Shown piece by piece: positions 6,319 to 11,930 of a DNA stretch of 33,330 nt. Positions within the stretch are counted from its first letter, which is position 1. Every line of letters begins with the position of its first letter. Below the pieces are notes generated by a model, which did not search any database, had not been told where the DNA came from, and saw nothing but the letters and a program-made list of their open reading frames with translations. Location of the stretch: the IMG/VR virus record IMGVR_UViG_3300033141_003795, positions 1 to 33,330 of that record; one strand, 5' to 3'. Both the position numbers and the translations under genes were made by a program. The DNA comes from a virus.

Positions 6319-6691
6319 GTTATGCAGAGATGAGAGAATACAGAAATTGAAAAAAGTATTTAAAGCTGGAGATATTGTCCAGTATAAAACATTTTTACCT
6401 GAATGTTATGGAGGCTCACTTAGTAAGAATATTATGGTAATGGACAGAAGAGAAGATTTAACTTGGCTACCGACAGGAGACCAATTAGATGAGGAAATAG
6501 TGAAGATATGCAAGAGGAATAAATATGATTATTATTCTATATTTATTCAAAAAGAGGGATATAAAGATTATGTAGCATTTATAAGAGACAACATCGGTAA
6601 CCAACTTCATAAACTTTATATGAATTATAATAATCCCCTAATAGCTAAAATAAAATTATTATTAGAGTTATTAGAAAAGGAGAAAGAATGA
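6290..6691 (+). CDS. early protein of unknown function, 133 aa
   Basis: The start is ATG after GTGAGGAGAA, the first of several near-identical start cassettes in this operon. The product (MKYFTKEYIELCRDERIQKL...) is a mixed alpha/beta sequence with the segment FKAGDIVQYKT and a leucine-rich C-terminal helix (IAKIKLLLELLEKEKE). I do not recognise the family. The stop overlaps the next ATG. Confidence 0.7.
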   Translation: MKYFTKEYIELCRDERIQKLKKVFKAGDIVQYKTFLPECYGGSLSKNIMVMDRREDLTWLPTGDQLDEEIVKICKRNKYDYYSIFIQKEGYKDYVAFIRDNIGNQLHKLYMNYNNPLIAKIKLLLELLEKEKE

Positions 6692-6882
6692 ATAACCAGA
6701 AAGAAAGTAAGTATAAATATTGGGATGAGAAGAGTACCGAAGAAAAGATTGAAAGTCTTAGATTAGAAGTTAAGAGTTTAGAGAGAAGTGTAAAGGAATT
6801 GGTGGATACTGTTTGGGAATTGAGAAATCATAAACATAATGAAAATGGGGAAGCAGTAAGCATAACACGGCTTGCTGAGTAA
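6688..6882 (+). CDS. coiled-coil protein, 64 aa
   Basis: ATGA-coupled to the previous gene with AAGGAGAAAGA upstream. Residues 15-46 form a heptad-like helix (EEKIESLRLEVKSLERSVKELVDTVWELRNH). It probably oligomerises. No enzymatic residues visible. It is followed by a repeated start cassette. Confidence 0.6.
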   Translation: MNNQKESKYKYWDEKSTEEKIESLRLEVKSLERSVKELVDTVWELRNHKHNENGEAVSITRLAE

Positions 6883-6894
6883 AGTGAGGAATAA

Positions 6895-6927
6895 ATGAAT
6901 AAACATGATATTGTTTTGGAAGATTAG
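6895..6927 (+). pseudogene. truncated start cassette with 10-codon ORF
   Basis: AAAGTGAGGA at 6881-6890 is followed by ATGAATAAA, as in the genes at 6941 and 7500, but the frame (MNKHDIVLED) stops after 10 codons. From 6903 on it is part of the 46-bp direct repeat. It looks like the stump of a gene left by recombination at the repeated start sites. Confidence 0.4.
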
Positions 6928-6948
6928 AAAGTGAGGAGAAATGAATAA
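6903..6948 (+). repeat. 46-bp direct repeat, left copy
   Basis: Bases 6903-6948 are identical to 7462-7507 (46 of 46). The unit begins ACATGATATTG and ends GAGGAGAAATGAATAA, so it carries the Shine-Dalgarno, start codon and first three codons of the gene at 6941. The two copies are 559 bp apart and bracket two genes. Confidence 0.95.
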
Positions 6949-7291
6949 AGAAAGGATATTAAATATAATGTATGCGCTGGTTAGAGATATATTTGATGTA
7001 CAGGAGGGTTCACAGGTAAATGAACTTATTCAAAAAACAGCAAACGAAATAGTAAGGGAAATTGAAGAGGAAGTGGAGTTAGTTGTACAGGATAGAATAA
7101 AAGAATTAGAAAATAGGATAAAAGAATTAAAACAGGAAAGAAATCAAATAGCAGAATTCTATGAAGACTTGGGAGAATATAATAGTGCTGAAGCAGAAGA
7201 AAAGGCGAAATACGAAGCCGAAATGCAAGCCCAAGAGGAAGCATATAAGCAAGCAGAATGGGAAGAGCGTCAGAGATATGAAGAATATTAA
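6941..7291 (+). CDS. long coiled-coil protein, 116 aa
   Basis: The start lies inside the left 46-bp repeat, after GAGGAGAA. The N-terminal 30 residues (MNKERILNIMYALVRDIF) are mixed. From about 35 to the end the chain is almost purely E/K/Q/R-rich helix (IKELENRIKELKQERNQIAEF, then EAEEKAKYEAEM), a probable dimeric coiled coil. It is one of the two genes in the cassette bounded by 46-bp repeats. Function unknown; scaffold or adaptor roles are possible. Confidence 0.65.
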   Translation: MNKERILNIMYALVRDIFDVQEGSQVNELIQKTANEIVREIEEEVELVVQDRIKELENRIKELKQERNQIAEFYEDLGEYNSAEAEEKAKYEAEMQAQEEAYKQAEWEERQRYEEY

Positions 7292-7308
7292 AATGAAAGC
7301 AAGGAAAA

Positions 7309-7467
7309 ATGAAAATATCATCAAATATTAATTTAGAAACCTGTCCATATTGTGAACAAAATACTTTTGGAATGCACAGAAGAGATTGTCCTCTTTTTAT
7401 TGATAATGAAATTATAGAAGCAAGTAATGCGATTTATAGGGTTGGGGAACAGAATAAAGATACATGA
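7309..7467 (+). CDS. CCHC-type zinc-finger mini-protein, 52 aa
   Basis: ATG after AAGGAA. Residues 12-27 hold CPYC, a His in FGMHRRD and a Cys in DCPLF, a plausible single zinc-binding unit similar to phage CPxC-H-C mini-proteins. The last codons run into the right copy of the 46-bp repeat, whose ACATGA supplies the stop. Function unknown. Confidence 0.55.
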   Translation: MKISSNINLETCPYCEQNTFGMHRRDCPLFIDNEIIEASNAIYRVGEQNKDT

Positions 7468-7507
7468 TATTGTTTTGGAAGATTAGAAAGTGAGGAGAAA
7501 TGAATAA
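7462..7507 (+). repeat. 46-bp direct repeat, right copy
   Basis: Identical to 6903-6948. It supplies the stop of the 52-aa gene and the RBS, start codon and first codons (MNK) of the gene at 7500. Recombination between the copies would delete both intervening genes and place the gene at 7500 behind the left start cassette without changing its frame. Confidence 0.95.
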
Positions 7508-7772
7508 GAATAAGATATTTGCCATACATACAGTACAAAAAGAATTGGTTCAGAAGTATTGTTTTGATAAATGTGGGGAAATTTTGTTTGGTGGATTAAT
7601 GGATAAAGAGCTTGGAGAATTTTTCCCCTGTGATGTAGATAAATGTCCTTTTGAAGAAAAAAGAGCAAAATTAGGTAAAGTTAATGATGGTAGAGAAGTT
7701 TGGATAAGAAAACTAATAGAAAGTGAGGAAAAGTTAGAGGAGAAAAGTTGCAAACAAAAGAATACAGAATAA
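7500..7772 (+). CDS. small cysteine-containing protein, 90 aa
   Basis: The start is in the right 46-bp repeat (GAGGAGAA then ATG). It contains CFDKC, a later FPCDVDKCPF group and one more Cys, so it may bind zinc through C21, C25, C44 and C49. The C-terminus is a charged helix. It overlaps the next gene, whose RBS (GAGGAG) lies inside it. No family recognised. Confidence 0.6.
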   Translation: MNKNKIFAIHTVQKELVQKYCFDKCGEILFGGLMDKELGEFFPCDVDKCPFEEKRAKLGKVNDGREVWIRKLIESEEKLEEKSCKQKNTE

Positions 7773-7957
7773 AACTAATCGCTAATAATAGAGAGCATCA
7801 GAAAGTACGTAGAGAAGTAGAAAAATTATATAAAAAACTATTATCCCAGCTGGATGGAGAAATTGAGTTTTATATCCAAAAGCAAAAAAACCCAAAATAC
7901 TGGGGTAATGTACTATATGGTCTTGGAAGTAGGGCGAGCTTGAAATCTGTAAAATAA
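7748..7957 (+). CDS. small basic protein, 69 aa
   Basis: TTG start with GAGGAG about 6 nt upstream. The sequence is basic and helical (REHQKVRREVEKLYKKLLSQLDGEIEFYIQKQKN), then NPKYWGNVLYGLGSR. No motif known to me. It ends 22 nt before the next ORF. Confidence 0.55.
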   Translation: MQTKEYRIKLIANNREHQKVRREVEKLYKKLLSQLDGEIEFYIQKQKNPKYWGNVLYGLGSRASLKSVK

Positions 7958-7979
7958 AATTATAATATCCATATTAAGT

Positions 7980-8147
7980 ATGACAATTACAGAACAATTA
8001 CATAAAGTAATAAATGAACTGGAAGAAGAAATCAACAAGGACAAATTTGCCACCTTAATTTTCAGAATAAAAAATGGAGAAATAGACAAATTTGAAAAAA
8101 ATTATTCAATTAAAATAAAGGAAGTAGGTATAGAAATAACAGATTAA
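7980..8147 (+). CDS. small protein, 55 aa, last gene of early operon
   Basis: ATG without a clear Shine-Dalgarno, preceded by an AT-rich stretch. The protein (MTITEQLHKVINELEEEI..., then FATLIFRIKNGEIDKFEKNYSIKI) has a helix followed by two or three strands. This is loosely like the small YezD-type fold, a weak resemblance only. It is followed 41 nt later by the early-operon terminator. Confidence 0.5.
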   Translation: MTITEQLHKVINELEEEINKDKFATLIFRIKNGEIDKFEKNYSIKIKEVGIEITD

Positions 8148-8188
8148 CAAAATTTAAATAAATCACCAATCAAAAATTAGAAAGAATT

Positions 8189-8223
8189 GGGATTATGACC
8201 TAATAGGTTGTAATCCCTTTTTT
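8189..8223 (+). terminator. intrinsic terminator of the early operon
   Basis: GGGATTA (8189-8195) pairs with TAATCCC (8211-8217). An inner ACCT/AGGT stem (8198-8201, 8205-8208) extends it, and six T residues follow at once. It separates the early operon from the HNH gene, whose ATG is only a few nt past the T-tract. Confidence 0.85.
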
Positions 8224-8226
8224 ATT

Positions 8227-8586
8227 ATGAAGAAAAAGAACTTAAAAAGAAAATTGGATGCATTATGGAGTGAGATAATACGCTCAAAAGTTTACTGTGA
8301 AAGATGTGGAAATTTTGGAAATAATGCTCACCACATAATAGGAAGAGTAAATCTCGTTTTAAGGTGGGATTTACGGAATGGTTGTCTACTGTGCTCTAAC
8401 TGCCACTACTTGCAGAAATATTCAGCACATCAGGATCCGCTTGGTTTTATGGAATGGTTTAGGAAAAAAAGGCCGGAAGATTATGAATACTTAAAAGCTA
8501 AAAAGAATGAAACCAGGACTTTTACGATTCTTGATTACATAAAAATTTATAAAAACTTAAATGAAATACGGCAAAGTAAAATTTAA
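8227..8586 (+). CDS. NinG-like HNH nuclease, 119 aa
   Basis: Contains a zinc-stabilised HNH core: C24 and C27 (CERC), H35-H36 in AHHIIGR, N51 in RNG, C56 and C59-H60 (CSNCH). The W-E-I-I-R start and the AHHIIGR...R.D.RNG..LC..CH layout match lambda NinG (Rap)-type recombination endonucleases and related phage HNH proteins. It probably cuts branched or recombination intermediates. It starts right after the early terminator with no good RBS, so expression may depend on read-through. Confidence 0.7.
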   Translation: MKKKNLKRKLDALWSEIIRSKVYCERCGNFGNNAHHIIGRVNLVLRWDLRNGCLLCSNCHYLQKYSAHQDPLGFMEWFRKKRPEDYEYLKAKKNETRTFTILDYIKIYKNLNEIRQSKI

Positions 8587-8749
8587 ATATACCTTAATTG
8601 AGCTTATAACTGACAAGGAAATAGAAAAACTGAACAGCTTGTTTGGTACAAAATATACTAGAAAGCAGATTAAAAAGGTAAAGAACGCTAAACAATTTAA
8701 ATTTTGGAAGAAGCTAATGGAAACTCCACCAGGGTTTGAGGATAAATGA
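8561..8749 (+). CDS. small basic protein, 62 aa
   Basis: Overlaps the nuclease gene by 26 nt and is ATGA-coupled to the next gene. It has a KEIEKLNSLFGTKYTRKQIKKVKNAKQFKFWKKLMETPP core, helical and basic, which may contact DNA. No clear RBS. Family not recognised. Confidence 0.5.
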   Translation: MKYGKVKFKYTLIELITDKEIEKLNSLFGTKYTRKQIKKVKNAKQFKFWKKLMETPPGFEDK

Positions 8750-8994
8750 GAAGAAAAAGCAGAAAACCAATAAATAGATTAATTGAAGATATGAATCTGT
8801 TGGAAGAACTTGTTGAAAATCCAGAAAAGTTTGGAACGTTTATTCTACTCAAAAAATTAAAATATAATGATATAAAAATTCCTACAAACATCAATCTGCT
8901 TGATTTTAAGATAAAGATGGAAAAAGAGATTATAAGAATTTCACGCAAGATTGAAAGGAAGCTTGGTTTTGGGCTTCCAGATGGCTTAAAATAA
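8746..8994 (+). CDS. small basic protein, 82 aa
   Basis: Starts in an ATGA overlap. The product has a basic N-terminus (MRRKSRKPINRL), acidic middle (LLEELVENPEKFGTFILLKKL) and basic C-terminus. Helical throughout by pattern. It is the last gene before the late promoter. Possible late regulator by position, but no domain supports this. Confidence 0.55.
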   Translation: MRRKSRKPINRLIEDMNLLEELVENPEKFGTFILLKKLKYNDIKIPTNINLLDFKIKMEKEIIRISRKIERKLGFGLPDGLK

Positions 8995-9020
8995 CTCCTG
9001 TATAAGTAGACTTGACAGAT

Positions 9021-9049
9021 TTGCAATTTTTTAGAAAATGTGCTACAAA
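9021..9049 (+). promoter_or_regulatory. candidate late promoter
   Basis: TTGCAA (9021-9026), 17 nt, then an extended -10 TGC-TACAAA (TG at 9041-9042, hexamer 9044-9049). A second possible extended -10 (TGC-TATAGT) is at 9060-9068, and a TTGACA box lies just upstream at 9012-9017. The 145-nt gap between the last pre-late gene and the HNH/terminase genes is the expected place for a late promoter. Confidence 0.5.
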
Positions 9050-9092
9050 TTGATATACTTGCTATAGTTATATAAAAAACTAAATATAAATC

Positions 9093-9122
9093 AAAAGAGT
9101 TCTTTTTTAGGGCTCTTTTTTT
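9093..9122 (+). terminator. strong intrinsic terminator just downstream of the late promoter
   Basis: AAAAGAGTTC (9093-9102), a 7-nt loop and GGGCTCTTTT (9110-9119) form a 10-bp stem with two G-U pairs, followed by more T. It ends 17 nt before the HNH start. Placed about 40 nt after the late promoter, it would stop late transcription unless read through. Confidence 0.8.
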
Positions 9123-9139
9123 ATACTCAAAAGGTAATA

Positions 9140-9472
9140 ATGCCTTATAAGTCCTTAAAATCCTGTAAATATTATAGATGTCCTAACTTAATAAAACCTG
9201 GAGAGATATACTGTAAAGAACACAGATACTTAGCCAAAAGAAAATCATCTACAAAACAGGGATATGGCTACAGGTGGCAGGTGGAGAGTAAAAAATTCTT
9301 AAGAGATAATCCTTACTGTGCCTATTGCTTAAGAGAAGGAAGATACACGAAGGCTACAGTAGTAGACCATATAGTACCACATAGAGGAGATATGGATTTA
9401 TTTTGGGATAAAAGTAACTGGCAGGGTCTGTGTGTAAAACATCACAATAAGAAAACAAGGAAGGGAGCATAA
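9140..9472 (+). CDS. HNH endonuclease next to terminase, 110 aa
   Basis: The N-terminal zinc-binding group (C9, C14, C25, H28) is followed by an HNH core: C60 and C63 (CAYC), D76-H77 (VDHIVPH), N93 and C98...H101-H102 (LCVKHHN). HNH proteins of this type stand directly before P27-type small terminases in HK97-like phages and assist terminase cutting at cos. It acts in DNA packaging. RBS AAAAGG precedes ATG. Confidence 0.85.
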   Translation: MPYKSLKSCKYYRCPNLIKPGEIYCKEHRYLAKRKSSTKQGYGYRWQVESKKFLRDNPYCAYCLREGRYTKATVVDHIVPHRGDMDLFWDKSNWQGLCVKHHNKKTRKGA

Positions 9473-9567
9473 GGGGCATAGGGGTATAAATCGCTATAGC
9501 TTCCGATATATAGAGCGTCGCTCAGCTTTCTTAAATATTTCGCAGTTTAAATATTGGGGGTATTAAT

Positions 9568-9798
9568 TTGTCTAAGAGTTTAGAGTTTTCGTTTGTTGCC
9601 TCACTTCCAGCTATACAGTCAGCTATAAAAATTGATGGTAACGGAGATGGTGCAAGAATACAAATGGAAGTTCCAGGGAGTGAACTTGAAGCAATAATAA
9701 AATTACAGATACTTTGTGGTAAAGCTTTTAGAGTGACTATAAAGGAAATAGATAATGAGAAAATTAAAGAGAGCAAAGGGATTAAATTTATAAGATGA
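9568..9798 (+). CDS. conserved small phage protein beside terminase, 76 aa
   Basis: TTG start with GGGGG at 9556-9560. The sequence (LEFSFVASLPAIQSAIKIDGNGDGARIQMEVPGSELEAIIKLQILCGKAFRVTIKE) is a compact beta-rich fold and reminds me of an unnamed phage family that regulates or modifies neither DNA nor protein by any visible motif. It overlaps the small terminase start by 4 nt. Function unknown; by position it may be a packaging accessory. Confidence 0.65.
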   Translation: MSKSLEFSFVASLPAIQSAIKIDGNGDGARIQMEVPGSELEAIIKLQILCGKAFRVTIKEIDNEKIKESKGIKFIR

Positions 9799-10250
9799 GC
9801 AAGTTCAAACCTACAGCATTAAAAATTTTAGAAGGGAATCCAGGTAAACGTCCTCTTAACTTAAATGAGCCTAAACCTAAGCCCATAACGCCTAATTGCC
9901 CCAGGTGGTTACTGCCTGAAGCAAAAAAAGAATGGAAAAGAGTGGTACCAGAGTTAGAAAGGTTAGGGCTACTTACCTGCGTTGACGGAGCTGCACTTGC
10001 TGGTTATTGCCAATCTTGGGCAAGATACGTAGAAGCAGAAAAATATCTATCAAGTCATAGTACAGCATTCGAAACACAGTCAGGGTATATGCAGCAAGTT
10101 CCTCAAGTTAGCATAGCTCAAAAATATTTAAAAATATGCCAGTCTTTTATGGCAGAGTTCGGATTAACCCCTTCTTCCCGTGGGAGAATGTCACTTCCTA
10201 ATAAAAAGGAAGAAGATGATCCTTTAGAAGAACTTCTAAGGAGTAGTTAA
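9795..10250 (+). CDS. terS: terminase small subunit, P27 family, 151 aa
   Basis: The N-terminus KPTALKILEGNPGKRPLN..EPKP is the signature of the P27/Terminase_4 family. It is followed by PRWLLPEAKKEWKRVVPELERLGLLTCVDGAALAGYCQSWARYVEAE, the DNA-recognising helical region. It binds the packaging site and loads the large subunit. It starts in an ATGA overlap and is followed after 7 nt by the large terminase gene. Confidence 0.92.
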   Translation: MSKFKPTALKILEGNPGKRPLNLNEPKPKPITPNCPRWLLPEAKKEWKRVVPELERLGLLTCVDGAALAGYCQSWARYVEAEKYLSSHSTAFETQSGYMQQVPQVSIAQKYLKICQSFMAEFGLTPSSRGRMSLPNKKEEDDPLEELLRSS

Positions 10251-10257
10251 TGCTGAT

Positions 10258-11790
10258 ATGTTTGACAAAGAAAAAGCAGATAGGGCTGTAAACTTCATAA
10301 AGTCTCTTAAGCATACTAAAGGTAAATGGTACGGGCAACAATTTAATTTAATGTCCTGGCAGGAAAAGATTGTAAGAGACTTATTTGGAATGGTAAATAA
10401 AGATGGAACAAGACAATACCGAGAAGCATACATTGAAATACCGAGAAAAAATGGTAAGACAGAGTTTGGAGCAGCACTTGCATTATTTCTTTTGTTTGGA
10501 GATGGGGAAAAGGGATCAGAGATATATTCGGCAGCAGGGGACAGAGATCAGGCTTCCTTAGTCTATAATGCTGCAAAACCAATGGTGGAACAAGCTCCCG
10601 CACTACTTAAAAGATGTAAGGTAATAGACAGCCAGAAGAGAATTGTTTACTACAGGACAGGGAGTTTTTATAGGGTTATTTCGGCGGAAGCAAAAACAAA
10701 ACACGGTTTTAATGCGCATGGAGTTATAATAGATGAACTACATGTACAGCCTAACAGAGAATTAGTCGATGTTCTTACAACTTCTACAGGGTCAAGGGAG
10801 CAACCGCTTATAATTTATCTCACAACGGCTGGCTATGATAGAAATTCCATCTGCTGGGAGAAACATGCCTATGCTGAAAAGGTACTGAAAGGAGTAATAA
10901 AGGATAAAACTTTTTATCCTGTAATTTATGCAGCAGATAAAGGAGATGATTGGGAAAATGAAAAAACCTGGTATAAGGCAAATCCTGCTTTAGGTAATTT
11001 TCGGTCTCTGGAAGAAATGCGGGCTTTATATAGCAAGGCAAAAGAAACTCCAGCTTTGCAGAATACTTTTAAAAGGCTTTATCTAAATATCTGGACACAG
11101 CAAGAGACACGTTGGATTGACATAAAAAGATGGGATGAGACTGCCGGGATAGTAGTAGAAGAAAATCTAAAAGGCAAAGTTTGTTATGGTGGGCTTGATC
11201 TTGCTTCCACAAATGATATAGCAGCTTTTGTTTTAGTATTCCCGGTTAAAGATAACTATAAGGTTTTGCCATATTTTTTTGTACCAGAAGATAATATGAC
11301 TACCCGTGTTAAAAAAGATAGAGTGCCCTACGATGTATGGGTAAAGCAAGGTTATATAAATGCTACTCCTGGAAACGTTATTGATTACAGCTTTATAGAA
11401 AATAAAATTGACCAGCTTGCAGCAAAATATCAAATAAAGGAAATAGCTTATGATAGGTGGAATGCAGACATGATAGTTCAAAGACTTACAGAAAAAGGAA
11501 TGACGATGATACCAACGGGAATGGGATTTGCTTCTATGAGTGCACCTACCAAACAGCTTGAAACTTTAATACTTTCAAAGAAAGTACATCATAATGCTAA
11601 TCCGGTTTTGCGCTGGATGATGGACAATGTGATGGTAAAGCAAGATCCAACTGGAAACTTGAAACCAGACAAAGAGAAATCTACAGAGAAAATAGACGGT
11701 GTTGTGGCTTTAATACTTGCAATAGACAGAGCAATGAGGCACGGAGGGGAAGGCTCGGTGTATGATAGAAGAGGAGTACTAACGGCATGA
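10258..11790 (+). CDS. terL: terminase large subunit, 510 aa
   Basis: Packaging ATPase and nuclease. Walker A-like PRKNGKT at 62-68, Walker B VIIDE at 156-160 and coupling motif TTST at 174-177 define the ATPase. The nuclease half has D314 in GGLDLAST, D399 in AYDRW and D480 in KIDGVVA. The length is normal for the Terminase_1 family found in HK97-like phages. Its stop overlaps the start of a small membrane protein. Confidence 0.96.
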   Translation: MFDKEKADRAVNFIKSLKHTKGKWYGQQFNLMSWQEKIVRDLFGMVNKDGTRQYREAYIEIPRKNGKTEFGAALALFLLFGDGEKGSEIYSAAGDRDQASLVYNAAKPMVEQAPALLKRCKVIDSQKRIVYYRTGSFYRVISAEAKTKHGFNAHGVIIDELHVQPNRELVDVLTTSTGSREQPLIIYLTTAGYDRNSICWEKHAYAEKVLKGVIKDKTFYPVIYAADKGDDWENEKTWYKANPALGNFRSLEEMRALYSKAKETPALQNTFKRLYLNIWTQQETRWIDIKRWDETAGIVVEENLKGKVCYGGLDLASTNDIAAFVLVFPVKDNYKVLPYFFVPEDNMTTRVKKDRVPYDVWVKQGYINATPGNVIDYSFIENKIDQLAAKYQIKEIAYDRWNADMIVQRLTEKGMTMIPTGMGFASMSAPTKQLETLILSKKVHHNANPVLRWMMDNVMVKQDPTGNLKPDKEKSTEKIDGVVALILAIDRAMRHGGEGSVYDRRGVLTA

Positions 11791-11930
11791 AAGGAAAAAT
11801 AGGTTTAAAGGATATATTGATTATTGTAGGGACGGTTATGTTATTCGCTGGAATTTACTTAATTTATCCTCCAGCTGCGCTAATAACTATAGGCGCAGGT
11901 TTTATTTGGCTTGGACAGAGGGGTAAGTAA
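11787..11930 (+). CDS. small membrane protein between terminase and portal, 47 aa
   Basis: ATGA overlap with terL, and the stop abuts the portal ATG. Two hydrophobic segments (DILIIVGTVMLFAGIYLIYP and ALITIGAGFIWLG) form a helical hairpin. Small membrane proteins in exactly this position are known in several Firmicutes phages (DUF1056-like). The role is not known. Confidence 0.65.
   Translation: MKGKIGLKDILIIVGTVMLFAGIYLIYPPAALITIGAGFIWLGQRGK

Noticed and set aside
6895-6927. Functional 10-aa peptide gene
   Set aside because: It has an SD and start, but most of it is inside the direct repeat shared with another start site, so it is best seen as a stump.
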